From: Beroe forskalii
Taxonomy: Eukaryota > Ctenophora > Nuda > Beroida > Beroidae
Reading direction: 5' to 3'
Assembly: GCA_011033025.1 (NCBI GenBank)
Contig: WFMF01000137.1
Span: forward strand, 186,001-250,000
DNA length: 64,000 nucleotides
Position 1 is the first letter of the stretch, and each line of letters starts with the position of its first letter. The notes under the pieces were generated by a model. The model was not told where the DNA came from. It made no database searches and was given only the letters and a program-made list of their open reading frames with translations. This document shows, piece after piece, positions 12,308-24,870 of the stretch. The translations under genes were made by a program, and so were the position numbers.

Positions 12308-12436
12308 CTTGGTTGTTCCTTTTAGAGTTTGTGCAACATCTCGTGGCCACATCAAGTGTTGCGCATTATCAATGATAATGCACAACACTTGATGTGGCCA
12401 GGAGACGTCGCACAAACTCTAAAGGGAACAACCAAG
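12308..12436. repeat. 129-bp hairpin, MITE-like
   Basis: The arm starting CTTGGTTGTTCCTTTTAGAG at 12308 is matched by its inverse ending CAACCAAG at 12436, with about 62-bp arms, few mismatches and almost no loop (centre ATTATCAATGATAAT). The size and structure suit a miniature inverted-repeat element. No clear TSD was found. Confidence 0.65.
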
Positions 12437-13298
12437 AATGAATGCGTACACGCACAAACAGAACATGGCAGGTGTTCATGAATAAACTTTCACGCACAGT
12501 AAAATGCACATGCGACTTGTGATCACGTACAACCTTTATCATGTTTCATGGAATTAAAGTGCTCGCCGAAGTTACAGGTTACTTACAAAATTGATTCAAT
12601 AGTACCTATTGCGATGTGATAAGCTTTTTATCGTCAACTCATCCTGTCTGTAGGGGAGACTGACAATATTCGGCGGCGTGTTTTAATGAAGGCGCGCTTC
12701 AATAACAGCCCCAGTACAGGGAACAGGAAATTAAGTGCCTGCATACGGGAACAACGGGCACAAGAAATGTGCCGGCAGGCGCAATTCTTGTTTGCAGAGG
12801 TGAACGTTATTAAGTGTGGATATTAAGATATTAATTGTAGTTTCGATGGTGTGCTGCAAGAATTCGACGGAAGGAGGAATTTACTTTAGTTAAAAGTTGG
12901 TTATAAACAGATAAAAATGCAGAAAATGAGCTTGGATTCAAATTTGTTGCCCATCTAAGTATCTACTCCCGTTACTTTTATGACAGTTACGTTACTCTAA
13001 TGACAGTAAACGTCTTTTAAAAAGTCTTACTCATGTTGCTCCCAATCAATAATAAACTTAATTATATCTTTATATGGTGGTATGGTGGTACTCTGTGGCC
13101 GGTATTGAATTGGTCGTGTGTCTTGTGACCTAGAACGCCCAACGGGCTTTCTAGTAGCTTTATATTTAGATCCAGACATTTGGATATGATGTTTTATTGC
13201 CTCCAGTAATCAAGGCATAATTTGCATACATCTGTCGTTCATAATAATATGAATAAATGTCCCCAATGTCCTCTTGATTTTATACTGTTATATCTCAG
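12437..13298. other. Presumed intron of the RRM gene upstream of the first visible exon
   Basis: I see no coding exon or repeat family here. The segment ends in a usable 3' splice site, TTATATCTCAG, at 13298. The preceding RRM1 exon is expected further upstream and was not found in the window. Confidence 0.45.
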
Positions 13299-13549
13299 GG
13301 GATATGCATTTTTGCGCTATCTCATACCTGCTGATGCCGAATCTGCTATAAAAGAGCTAAATGAGTATGAGATTTCTCCTGGCCATAAGATCAATGTTAC
13401 CAAGTCTGAAGGTAATAAGCGGTTATACATGGGAAACATTATCAAGGAAAAATCAAAGGATGAGATTTTGGTTCAGCTGCAGGCATTGTTCCCAAAAGTG
13501 ACGAATGTTTTCACCCAGGAAGATATAAATGACTCAAACCTTAATCGAG
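13299..13549 (+). CDS. SYNCRIP/hnRNP R-like gene, exon with end of RRM1 and start of RRM2
   Basis: After the acceptor TATATCTCAG the exon reads, from its second base, GYAFLRYLIPADAESAIKEL, which is the RNP1 motif and second half of an RRM. It continues through INVTKSEGNKRLYMGNI, where the last part is the RNP2 strand of the next RRM, to EDINDSNLNRG. In SYNCRIP, hnRNP R and A1CF the same order appears (RGYAFV..., NNRLFVGSIPK..., NRGFCF...). The donor after CGAG is GTTTGT, leaving phase 1; the next exon begins GATATGCG and completes Gly. The family binds RNA and acts in splicing, mRNA stability and localisation. The protein is clearly diverged from vertebrate members (LYMGNI in place of LFVGSI). 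The next exon is 24 kb downstream. Confidence 0.88.
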
Positions 13550-14309
13550 GTTTGTCCACTATGCTTTAATGTTCCAGATTTCTGAAGAGATATTTAAGCT
13601 TGTAAGTATATATCAGGGGGCTGGCAAGCCCCCACGGCGGTTTGCGAGCCCAAGGGCCGGAAGGCAAACCTAACTGGGCGAGGGCCGAAGGTCCCGAGCC
13701 GCAAGCCCCGATCCGCAGGTCCTGAGCCGCAAGCCCCAAGCCACAAGCCCGAGGACCCAAGGGTCCGAGAGCGAGCATTGGACAGCGAACCTAACTGAAC
13801 AAGGGCCGGAGGCCCAAGTGTGAGCCTGAGGACCTGAAGGGTCCAAGGGCGAGCATTGGACGGCTATTCTTAATTTCTAACAGTACACAAGCCCCCGAGC
13901 ATCAGGAGTGAGTTTATGTAACTTCTCTTGCCTGTTGCCAGCCCCCAACTATATGTTTTCATGGATTCGCCATATTTCACGTTGAAATTTGAGCAAGTTC
14001 CCATTGCCGAAATTGCACTTAAATTTGAACATCGCATGTTTAGAGGTCAAAGGTGCAACTGTCAAAATTTCAGGTCAATCAGATGAAAAATGGCCGAGTT
14101 ATTACAACTTGAATATTGCCAAAATCGAGGGTGTTCTTGTTAAATTGGGTTACGACCATATCACCCTGCGCACGTGGGGTGGACACCTTTGCTAGTAGTC
14201 TGTGCGCAGGTAGCGACGAGTCGCCAATTAGAACAACGTTTCTCTTCGAAAAACGACGAAAGAGTCAAAATTTCTCTTGAAACTTGCATGGAATCAATAG
14301 AAGCTCCCT

Positions 14310-14835
14310 TTTCAACTTTTCAAGCGGGCGGTAGCACAGGTAAAAGAAATAACGCCCCATTATCAAATTGGCACCGTTTTAAGGAAACTTGAACGCATAG
14401 TTACAGTCTGAACGCAAAAACAATCTGCTATTCGCGTTCATTTCCTAATCGTGAGTACATTTCTATAAATGTGTGCGCCTCACTAATGATATGAACGCAT
14501 TTCTGTCAGACACCCTTTGAAAATGAATGCACAGATATGAATATATGTTCGCAGGAGGAATTTGGAGAGAGTTTATTTAGAAACGTAAGCCTCTTTACAT
14601 GCAGTGAACGCATGTATTCATATCAATGAACGCATGGTTACTAGGTTTGGTCACAGGAGGAATTTGGTGAAATAAAGTTGGTCGCAGGGTGATGATCATT
14701 TAGAAATGTATGCGTCTTTACATGCAGTGAATGCATGACAGATCATCCCTTATATATTTATACTTTTATAGAAATGAACGCATGTATACTTGGTTTGGTC
14801 AAAGCAAAATTTGTCGATTTATGCTTTGATTTTCT
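14310..14835 (-). repeat. Inverted copy of the 99-bp repeat family
   Basis: This begins CTTTTCAAGCGGGCGGTAGC and carries GAACGCA-type words, the reverse of the TGCGTTCA words at 2240-2892. It preserves the order of subsegments, including the GGAGGAATTTGG unit boundary seen there as CCAAATTCCTCC. Confidence 0.75.
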
Positions 14836-17074
14836 AATCTATGTGAGATTGGATGACTAAATACTAATTTTTGTCTTTGTAATTCTCTTCTAAGTTGAAA
14901 TTTATTCTACATTCCTTATCTGTAAGTTATTATAGAATTTTCTGATTGGAAATGGATATTTCTTGCAGTTTCTTTCTTTGAAAATTAATTCGAAGAAGTT
15001 TTGTGCATTACGTAATGTTACATAATGCACAAGGTCATATTGTCTAAATTTGATCAGTCTAAGCTTTCAAACATGTGCCATGACAACCAGAAGTATCCAA
15101 AACAGCTGAAAATGAATTTTCAGCGCAGGCAGGGACCTGGTTCTTTCCAGTTGGGGCTTCACGCACCTCCCCCTCCCGAGTGTGCCAACTGCACTTCCCC
15201 ATGCAGTTGGTATCATCCACACCTTCCACCTGCTGGGTACTCTCTAGTACCACTCACCAGCTAAGTATCATAACTTCACTATCCAGCCCCTCACTGTATA
15301 TTAACTTTTGATTTTACATTATAACCACCCTACCCCCTCTTTCTATATCTATACTATTCTCTTATCTATTATAATTCAGGTACACTAACTTGAAGACTGT
15401 CCTCAAAGGGAATGATTAACCCATACGTACATATTATGTACTTTAACAACATGGGCACAGCCCAGTAGTCAGTACTCACTTTGTACTACAAAAATCAACT
15501 ATGGCTTCCTCCCTCAAACTTTCAAAGGCCACTCAAGAACCCCTGATAACATTTTCTCCAGATCCCTCCAAAGTTCAGATCCCTCCAAGGTTCCTCAGCA
15601 CCATCATGGAATAATTTTTTGTCTCATTCTGGAAGCTGCAGTTACATTGGCGACCCCTGCATTATCAACCCTCTTACTGCTTTGAAACTAAGCCCACTGT
15701 CCAATTCTCCCATATTATACCCGATTAGTAAACAACATTTTCTCTCCCACTTTCATCACCCTCACCTGCTGGGTACTCTGTAGTTCAAACCAGCTAAGTC
15801 CCATTACCTCACCACTTCTGTGAGGCAACAAATATCTGTACATCTAGACCCATAGAAATAAATACTATAAACTGCAGCCAATTTCGAAAGGATGTCCCAT
15901 CCAATAAATCAGATTTAGCAACATTGCCAAGATTAATGAACAATTATATAACACCAAAAACATCACCAAAAATATCGCTAAACTAACAATCAGTTCCCTC
16001 TCTTCTTTTCCAGGTTGTACCCCATAGCTGGGCTTTGCCCATTGATCCCAGCATAACTCCAGTCAATGGGAATATTGTTTACACAGTCTGGTTGGGTCAG
16101 ACCTCCCTGTGGCTCAGTCAGATGAAGGGAGGTGGTACATAGCCACCTCCGGCTGATCTCCGACTTAATCTGCAGGCAAGCACTGACTTGTTTTGCAGTC
16201 TGTTTGAAGCCACCGGGTGTTGGTAGCTTGCTGGTCCAGTGAGGTCCTGGACAGGTAGGCTACTCTCAGCCCAGGATATCCCCAGCAGTCGGGTGGCCTA
16301 AAAACCACCCAGGAGTTCACACCCTTCGCCTAGTGTACTAGGGATAGTCTCCATGCTCAGCATGGCTGCCACCGGCCTTGTTGATTAAACCGACTGTGGC
16401 CGTTTTACTAAGACTAAATGAATTTTCAGCATAAAAAGAAATAAATTAATTAAGAAATAAATCATTTTGTTACGTAACGCACACATCAATTGTCCCCAAA
16501 GAGTTTGAATGTCACTTCAAAATAGTAAGAGAAAGTGATAAATCATATTGAAATATGAATCGAACTTGATCAAAAGTCCACTAAGGAGCAAAAATTATTG
16601 TCTTGCTTACAAATATAAGCAATCTTATGATCATTCAAAAAATGCCATTAATTGAGGGCTGAACATTGTCCAAAAGTAGCCCTTACTCAATCGTGCATAT
16701 CATCAAGGTCTTTCAATATTTTTTGATGCAGTCTTTTGCATCATTTAGGGGAAAGTTTTAGCTTTCATTTGAAGTCAAAACTTTTTGCTGGGCTGATGAT
16801 TTCAAATTTCAAAATTTTTCCTCGTTTTCGTGGATTTGCCCATATGTATATACCTCTATATATATGTACATATATGTGTATATAAGTATATATATGGTCG
16901 TAACCCTATTTAACAAGAACACCCTCGATTTTGGCAATATTCAAGTTGTAATAACTCGGCCATTTTTAATCCAATCGATCTGAAATTTTGGCAGAACTTG
17001 CACCTTTGACCTCTAAACATGCAATGTTCAAATTTTAGTGCAATTTCGGCAACGGGAACTTTCTATTATTAACG
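14836..17074. other. Unassigned body of the 13614-18822 composite
   Basis: No intact gene is seen. A block at 15150-16440 has compositions such as CACCTGCTGGGTACTCT repeated at 15227 and 15765, suggesting an internal degenerate duplication. A TA-rich microsatellite (TATATATGTA...) lies at 16845-16895. The last part (16890-17065) is an inverted copy of 13985-14165. Confidence 0.45.
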
Positions 17075-17935
17075 ATATAACTGAGGTTATTGATATTTCA
17101 ACCAAGATTCTTCTCTATGCTGATGATATGAAAATCTTTAGGCAAATAAATAAATAAATAAACAATGAACACGATCGTGTAATCTTGCAACAAGATATCA
17201 GCTCTCTCCAAAAGTGGGCTGAACGTAATAAAATGCGTTTCCACCTTGATAAATGTAAAGTTCTCAATTGTAAATTAAGTAATAAGGCAAGCAGTAATTT
17301 TGAATATTATCTCTATGATACGAAACTTGACTACACGGATAACAAAAAATTGGCCTTCTACGAAGAAATTGCTCCTTCAATAGAAACACCAATCAACGTA
17401 AAATTCTATTTTTAGCCATAATTCGGTCACAGTTTGAGCATTGTTCACAAATTTGGAGGCCAGTGCACAAAACAAACATTGATAAGTTTGAAGCCATGCA
17501 GAAAAGAGCCATTAAGTGGGTTTTCAGTGAAGATTTCTGCAGTTACACTAAATCAGAATACCACCTAAAATTGAAGAATCTAGATGTCCTGCCGATGAAG
17601 TACAAGTTTGATTATAATGACTTGGTCTTGTTCTATAAGATGTTCAATCATCCAAGCCCATTTTCAAGTATCCCTGGTTATCTTAGGAAGAAGCACCTCC
17701 TCGACCCAAAATTAACTCGATATACTAGAAGTATGTCATCATCTGATGAACTCCAATTAGAATGTTCTATAAAACCTAGAATAGACGTTTTCAAAAACTC
17801 ATTTTTCTACCGTACACATCTACGTTGGAATGAAGTTCCATTGAATATAAGATCTGAAAATTGCTTAACAGCCTTTAATAAGACTAAACTAAAGGAATAT
17901 CTCTGGATGAAGGCGGACAGTGAATTTGACTAATT
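17075..17935 (+). mobile_element. LINE reverse transcriptase C-terminal part and 3' domain
   Basis: This begins with KILLYADDMKIFRQI, the catalytic YADD box of a non-LTR reverse transcriptase. It continues with SLQKWAERNKMRFHLDKCKV, the thumb-region signature. After a frame change near 17390 it reads RSQFEHCSQIWRP and then a long clean frame from 17463 to 17933, with IDKFEAMQKRAIKWVF and ending FFYRTHLRWNEVPLNIRSEN...FNKTKLKEYLW before a stop. This C-terminal layout is typical of CR1/Jockey-like LINEs. An in-frame stop lies in the AAATAAATAAATAA run near 17150. It is 5'-truncated and not active. Confidence 0.85.
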
Positions 17936-18839
17936 TTGGTAAACATGAATAATGAGAGAACAACGATTTGTTGCCAGTGTTTTCCTATGACATGCATAAT
18001 AAAAGGCGAAAGGTACAGGCAAGGGACAGAAGGATTGGTAAGGGACAGGGAGACGAGGAAAAGGTTCAAAAGGGATGCATATTTTGTTCATGATAGGGAC
18101 CACCAGGATCAGGCTCACCACCCACATCACACATTCCATACATCTTTTTGAATATTTCAGAGTTTTATATCACTCAGAGTAATAAAAGCAATTCATCATT
18201 ATTATTTTATTATATTTGTCATCATTATTATTTTATTATATTTGCAATTTTACCAACTATGTAATCAACCAATTGTGTGATTTAAAATTTTTGAGGGCGT
18301 AATTGTGCAGCATAGAGTAGTCTCGACTACTCTGCACGTGCCCCACTCATAGCATATGCAACAAGTTAGGCTTTACTATGTTTATGTTTTATTCAACTAT
18401 GATTATTCAAATCTTTTGGTTGGGACACCCTCATGTTTCATGAATGATTTTATATAGGGCAAATGACAATGTATAATTTGTTGTGTATACTATTTGTGAT
18501 TTTAAATTTAAAAAAATCAAATTCCAACGTGAAATATGGCAAGCAAAGTTACATAAACTCACTCCCAATGCTCGGAGGCTCGTGTACTGTTAGGATAGCC
18601 ATCAAATGCTCGCCCTTGGACCCTTCGGGTCCTCAGGCTCGCGCTCGGGCCTTCGGCCCTCGCACTGTTAGGTCCGCTGTCCAATGCTTGCTCTCGGACC
18701 CTTTGGGTCCTCTGGCTCGCGGCTCGGGCCTTCGGCCCTCACACTGTTTGGACCGCCTTCTTATGCTTGCCCTCAGGCCCCTTGGGCTCTCAAACCGCCG
18801 CGGGGGGCTTGCCAGCCCCCTGATTATTATTGTGCTGTA

Positions 18840-20280
18840 AACATATTTTTATTCATTCATTCCTACCTTACCTACTGGTGTCTGCTATCCTACCTGATCT
18901 ACTGGTGTCTCCAGTTCCTACCTGACCTATAACTGGCGTCTCCTGATCCTACCTGACTTAATGTGTACTGGTGTCTCCTGATCCTACCTGACCTATAACT
19001 GGCTTCTCCTGATCCTACCTGACCTACTGGCATCTGGTCTGATCCTACCTGACCCATTGGAGACTGTGTCTCCTGATCCTACCTGAGCCTCCTAATCCTA
19101 CCTGACCTACTGGCGTCACCTGATCTTGCCTAAACCACTGGTGACAACACTTATCTTATGACCCAGCTGGTACTTCTTGTCTGGCCCACTGCTGACTCTT
19201 AGCTGATCAAGTAACCCACTGGTGATTCTGACGTGATCTTCTGGCCGAATACCCTCTTACATATTACATGAACCAGAGTCTGAACAGACCCTTGGCGGCA
19301 TCCTTTCATCCAGTGTTAATTACTCAATTATGACTCTTCAGGACAGTAGGACACGTTTCATCAACAAGTCGACTCTCGCAAGAAGCTGGTGGCACTTGCC
19401 TGTCCCTTAGCCACACAGATGACCTTGTGACCTCGTGAAAGATATGCTGAGCATCAATAATTAAGCCTTGCTGACTGATGAAGCCTTGTGGCTGACCTTT
19501 GTCAACCATAATTGAAGCAAGAATGCTAAATTGCTCTTAACTGGCCGACCTTCTTCTGGTGACCTTCACCTAACTAACTTGGTAACTTGGTAGAGTTTAT
19601 CCGAGAGTCGAAAAGGTCATCAGAGGTCCGACCACCACGCTGGTGAGTAGTCTACCAGAGAGTTTGACCAATTGCAGCTGTAGCCAGCGACCGGTGGGTT
19701 GTCCGGTGACCAGTGTCAAAGCAACATAATTCGACAAATTGATTTTAAACAAATCAAATGTTTCAGCTGCTTTAACTGCGCCCGGTATAGTGTTGCACAG
19801 TTTTGGTCCTTGGACCTGGTGCCGTGTTGGTCCTTTCTTGCCCCCTTGTGACTCCCAGTTGGCTCCCTGCAACACTTCTCTGACCCTATGGTGACACTAG
19901 TCTGACCTCCTCATGAAGCCTTCACCCTGACTCTTATCTTGCCCTGAGATGCGATGTAACACTTGGTGAATCCTTTACCCTACGACCTACGTCATCCGAC
20001 CCCTGGTGAACCAAGGACGACCTTTTGAAGGACCCTCGGGTCTTGAATAACCCCTACGTGGTAATGAGTGGCCAGAGCGCTCATGTTTAGACCAGTATGG
20101 CTTGATTCGACACCTTTTGATCCTTTACTGTTCCTCTCTAATCACTGTTGGACCAAGGTCCTGAGCTATCTCATGATTTTCCGTTGTACCTTATCAAAAA
20201 GCACTGAGGGCTCTTCAAATGCTCCTCAAATGCCAATAAATTAATAAAGTCCTTAAAATAGTGATTTGAGCCATCTATAA
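18840..20280. repeat. Degenerate CCTACCTGACC-rich repeat block
   Basis: From 18860 to about 19150 a loose ~40-bp unit (CTACTGGTGTCTCCTGATCCTACCTGACC and variants) recurs. Beyond that the same style of text (GACC, CTGGTGA, CTTGG) continues without a strict period. A similar texture occurs at 52560-53860, inside the PIF/Harbinger-like element, and both blocks are followed by a CCAAAAAAAACC-rich end. They are probably related elements. Confidence 0.5.
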
Positions 20281-20490
20281 TGCTTGGAAACAATTGAGTA
20301 TCAATAAGAACATGTTAATAACACAAATAACATATTGGTGTGAAATGTCCAAAAAGTTCAAAAAATCCAACCCAAAAAACCAAAATAAACCAAAAAAAAA
20401 AAAAAACCAAAAAAAACGAAGCCCTACCCTTAAATCTAAATTTGGGATCTTGGGCTTGTTTTTTTGGGCTACAATCACCCCATTCTTAGA
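20281..20490. mobile_element. Related end of the CCAAAAAAACC element family
   Basis: The segment (GAGTATCAATAAGAACATGTTAATA..., then A-rich CCAAAAAAAAACC text, then GGGATCTTGGGCT) parallels 53940-54120 (AATATCAATAACAACACATTAATA..., then CCGATTCTTGGGCT). This suggests 18840-20490 is a diverged copy of the 52284-54149 element. No clean matching left TIR was found. Confidence 0.5.
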
Positions 20491-21190
20491 TAAATCAACC
20501 ACTACATACTTAGTAGTGCATTTCATCACAATTTCGTATTACCAAACACATTTTAAGTTTAAAACCCATTTATTCAATAATGAATAAGATAATATTATGA
20601 TTTAATAACTTTATAAGTTTATTTATATTTTTTGATTAATAGTATTGACTTTGCTATTGACAATCTTTTATACTTGAAAGGTGGTCAATTATTAGGTTCA
20701 GTTCCTTATACTTTAACTTCTTACTCTGAAAATATATCTGACCAGGGTTATATCTCAGCTCTGATTGATGGTTCATTAGGGGAAGCAGTAAGCCCAAAGC
20801 CTTGTGACCCTGCGCCACCCCCCCCCCATGACGTCGATTCACGGAAGGGCAGTTAATTTTTCTGATAAAGGACATTTAGAACTACCAAAAACCGTTGAGC
20901 GACTTTGTCCACTCGAATGTTGCATACTGACTAAGTCTGGGCTACTGGAGTAATATGCCTACAACCCTGACTCTTTTTCGCGTATATGCTTATACCTATG
21001 AGTATATTATTGACATTTTTACTCCTTTTTGCGGTGGCACCATAGGGGCAGCCTGAGCCTAAAATTTCTAAACCTATGTGAGAAGGAACATACATGTCTA
21101 AAAACCAGAACTGACTAATTAACAGCAAGAGCAAGAGGGACCCTAACTCCTCCCCCCTTATTTTAACACTGTCCCGGAGTTAAGAAGACA
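20491..21190. other. Unassigned intronic stretch
   Basis: No gene or repeat is recognised. A C8 run occurs at about 20818. Confidence 0.45.
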
Positions 21191-21599
21191 TTGGCCCGAA
21201 TGCAGAAGTTAATGATTTCCCTTATCTTTAAGGAAAAGCCTTAAATTTAAGGGTTTCCTTCAAAAAATGATTTTTTCCCTTGAAACCAGTGGCAAATCTT
21301 GTAGAATTTAGGGCGTTTGAACTCGAAATTATGGTTTTCCGGCACTAGGGCACCCATGCTGGTGTGAACAAGCCATCTCGAGTTCGGAAATATGCATGCA
21401 GTACCAAAGTACTAAAGTAGAGCGTCAAGAAGAGGTTCACTAAAACGTAGTGTATTTTTAAGGAAATTGCTTTAAAAATGAGGGAATCCCTTATAATCGA
21501 AAGGGAAACCCTTAAAAATTGAGGGGATCCCTCAGCAAATCCACTAATTTTTAAGGGATTCCCCTATGCTTTCCCTTAAGATTTAAGATACACTTCGGG

Positions 21600-23061
21600 T
21601 TAAGAGGATAACTTAGGGGTGTGATAGGCTTGCTTAGGAGTGTGATAGGCTCACTTAGGGGTGTGATAGGCTTGCTTAGGAGTGTGATAGGCTTACTTAG
21701 GAGTGTGATAGGCTTACTTAGGGGTGTGATAGGCAACTTAGGAGTGTGATAGGCTTACTTAGGAGTGTGATAGGCTTACTTAAGAGTGTGATAGGCTTAC
21801 TTAGGGGTGTGATAGGCTTACTTAGGAGTGTGATAGGCTAACTTAGGAGTGTGACAGGCTTACTTAGGAATGTGATAGGCTTACTTAGGAGTGTGATAGG
21901 CTTACTTAGGGGTGTGATAGGCTTACTTAGGAGTGTGATAGGCTTACTTAGGAGTGTGATAGGCTTACTTAGGAGTGTGATAGGCTTACTTAGGAGTGTG
22001 ATAGGCTTACTTAGGAATGTGATAGGCTTACTTAGGAGTGTGATAGGCTTACTTAGGAGTGTGCTAGGCTTACTTAGGAGTGTGATAGGCTTACTTAGGA
22101 GTGTGATAGGCTTACTTAGGAGTGTGATAGGCTTACTTAGGGGTGTGATAGGCTTACTAAGGAGTGTGATAGGCTTACATAGGGGTGTGATAGACTTACT
22201 TAGGAGTGTGATAGGCTTACTAAGGAGTGCGATAGGCTTACTTAGGAGTGTGATAGGCTTACTTAGGGGTGTGATAGGCTTACTTAAGAGTGTGATAGGC
22301 TTACTTAGGGGTGTGATAGGCTTACTTAGGAGTGTGATAGGCTAACTTAGGAGTGTGATAGGCTTACTTAGGAATGTGATAGGCTTACTAAGGAGTGTGA
22401 TAGGCTTACTTAGGGGTGTGATAGGCTTACTTAGGAGTGTGATAGGCTTACTTAGGAGTGTGATAGACTTACTTAGGAGTGTGATAGGCTTACTTAGGAG
22501 TGTGATAGGCTTACTTAGGAGTGTGATAGGCTTACTTAGGAGTGTGATAGGCTTACTTAGGAGTGTGATAGGCTTACTTAGGAGTGTGATAGGCTTACTT
22601 AGGGGTGTGATGGGCTTACTTAGGAGTGTGATAGGCTTACTTAGGGGTGTGATAGACTTACTTAGGAGTGTGATAGGCTTACTTAGGGGTGTGATAGGCT
22701 TACTTAGGAGTGTGATAGGCTTACTTAGGAGTGTGATAGGCTTACTTAGGGGTGTGATAGGCTTACTTAGAAGTGTGATAGGCTTACTAAGGAGTGTGAT
22801 AGGCTTACTTAGGGGTGTGATAGGCTTACTTAAGAGTGTGATAGGCTTACTTAGGGGTGTGATAGGCTTATTTAGGAGTGTGATAGGCTTACTTAGGGGT
22901 GTGATAGACTTACTTAGGAGTGTGATAGGCTTACTAAGGAGTGTGATAGGCTTACTTAGGGGTGTGATAGGCTTACTTAGGAGTGTGATAGGCTTACTTA
23001 GGGGTGTGATAGACTTACTTAGGAGTGTGATAGGCTTACTAAGGAGTGTGATAGGCTTACT
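21600..23061 (+). repeat. 21-bp minisatellite, about 69 copies
   Basis: The unit GGCTTACTTAGGAGTGTGATA repeats with few substitutions (GAG/GGG, TTAGG/TAAGG, GATAGG/GATAGA). Because 21 is a multiple of three it gives long spurious frames (SVIGLLR and its antisense). These frames have no start, splice or codon-bias support and are not proposed as genes. Confidence 0.9.
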
Positions 23062-24870
23062 TTGGAGTGGATTGGGGTGGGTTATGAGTGGATTGGGATG
23101 GGTTATGGGTGGATTGTGATGGGTTATGAGTGGATTGTGGTGGGTTGTGAGTGGATTGTGGTGGGTTTTGAGTGGAAAGGGTAGGGTTATGAGTGGATTG
23201 GGGTGGGTTATGAGTGGAAAGGGGTGGGTTATGGGAGGAAAGGGGTGGGTTATGAGTGGATTGGGGTGGGTTATGAGTGGAATGGGTAGGGTTATGAGTG
23301 GATTGAGATGGGTTACGGGTGGAAAGGGGTGGGTTGTGAGTGGATTGTGGTGGGTTATGAGTGGATTGGATCATAACCCACCCCTTTCCCCTCAAAACCC
23401 ACCCCTTTCAACTCATAACCCACCCCTTTCCAGTCATAACCCACCCCTTTCCACTCAAAACCCACCCCTTTCCCCTCAAAACCCACCCCTTTCCCCTCAT
23501 AACCCACCCCTTTCCACACAAAACCCACCCCTTTCCACTCAAAACCCACCCCTTTCCCCTCAAAAAACCCACCCCTTCCAACTCATTACCCACCCCTTTC
23601 CACTCAAAACCCACCCCATTCCACTCATAACCCACCCCTTCCACTCATAACCCACCCTTTCCACTCATAACCCACCCCTTTCCACTCATAACCCACCCCT
23701 TTCCACTCATAACCCACCCCTTTCCACTCATAACCCACCCCTTTCCCTCATAACCCACCCCTTTCCACTCATAACCCACCCCTTTCCCCTCAAAACCCAC
23801 CCCTTTCCACTCACAACCCACCCCTTTCCCCTCAAAACCCACCCCTTTCCACTCTTAACCCACCCCTTTCCACTCATAACCCACCCCATTCCACTCATAA
23901 AGTCATAACCCACCCCTTTCCCCTCATAACCCACCCCTTTCCCCTCAAAACCCACCCCTTTCCACTCAAAACCCACCCCTTTCCCCTCAAAACCCACCCC
24001 TTTCCACTCATAACCCACCCCATTCCACTCATAACCCACCCCTTTCCCCTCATAACCCACCCCTTTCCACTCAAAACCCACCCCTTTCCACTCAAAACCC
24101 ACCCCTTTCCCCTCAAAACCCACCCCTTCCCACTCATTACCCACCCCTTTCCACTCAAAACCCACCCCATTCCACTCATAACCCACCCCTTTCCACTCAT
24201 AACCCACCCCATTCCACTCATAACCCACCCCATTCCACTCATAACCCACCCCTTTCCCCTCAAAACCCACCCCTTTCCACTCATAACCCACCCCTTTCCT
24301 CTCAAAACCCACCCCATTCCACTCATAACCCACCCCTTTCAACTCAATACCCACCTCTTTCCACTCAAAACGCACCCCATTCCTGATTCCACTCATAACC
24401 CACCCCTTTCCCCTCATAACCCACCCCTTTCCACTCAAAACCCACCCCATTCCATTCATAACCCACCCCTTTCCACTCAAAACCCACCCCTTTCCCCTCA
24501 AAACCCACCCCTTTTCGCTCATAACCCACCCCTTCCAGTCATAACCCACCCCTTTCCACTCAAAACCCACCCCTTTCCCCTCAAAACCCACCCCTTTCCA
24601 CTCATAACCCACCCCTTTCCACTCAAAACCCACCCCATTCCATTCATAACCCACCCCTTTCCACTCAAAACCCACCCCTTTCCCCTCAAAACCCACCCCT
24701 TTCCACTCATAACCCACCCCTTTCCAGTCATAACCCACCCCTTTCCACTCAAAACCCACCCCTTTCCCTCAAAACCCACCCCTTTCCACTCATAACCCAC
24801 CCCTTTCCACTCAAAACCCACCCCTTTCCACTCATAACCCACCCCTTTCCACTCAAAACCGACCCTATGC
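23062..24870. repeat. 22-bp minisatellite with a strand switch at about 23370
   Basis: From 23062 to about 23368 the + strand is G-rich (GGGGTGGGTTATGAGTGGA). From 23370 to 24870 it is C-rich, with CCACCCCTTTCCACTCATAA. These are the same unit in opposite orientation, with roughly 14 and 68 copies. Each unit holds GGGG and GGG runs, so the G-rich strand has strong G-quadruplex potential. Spurious Gly/Trp/Val-rich frames result. Confidence 0.9.

Larger units (their letters stand above)
13614..18822. mobile_element. 5.2-kb TIR-bounded composite element
   Basis: The left end CAGGGGGCTGGCAAGCCCCC at 13614 is exactly inverted at 18803-18822. Long arms extend inward: the GC-rich text about 13614-13985 (CCCGAGCATCAGGAGTGAGTTTATGTAACTT...) is mirrored at about 18525-18822. 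Further inside, the segment 13985-14165 (containing TTGCCGAAATTGCACTTAAA) is inverted at about 16890-17065. The body contains the inverted 99-bp repeat block (14310-14835), a GT-rich unassigned stretch, and a LINE 3' end (17075-17935). No transposase and no convincing TSD are visible. Confidence 0.7.

Noticed and set aside
21851-23119. Long SVIGLLR-repeat frames
   Set aside because: These are a by-product of a 21-bp satellite; there is no start context, splice site or non-repeat coding part.
23728-24842. Gly/Trp/Val-rich frames on the minus strand (GVGFEWK and GWVMSGK repeats)
   Set aside because: These come from the 22-bp minisatellite; several frames are open at once.
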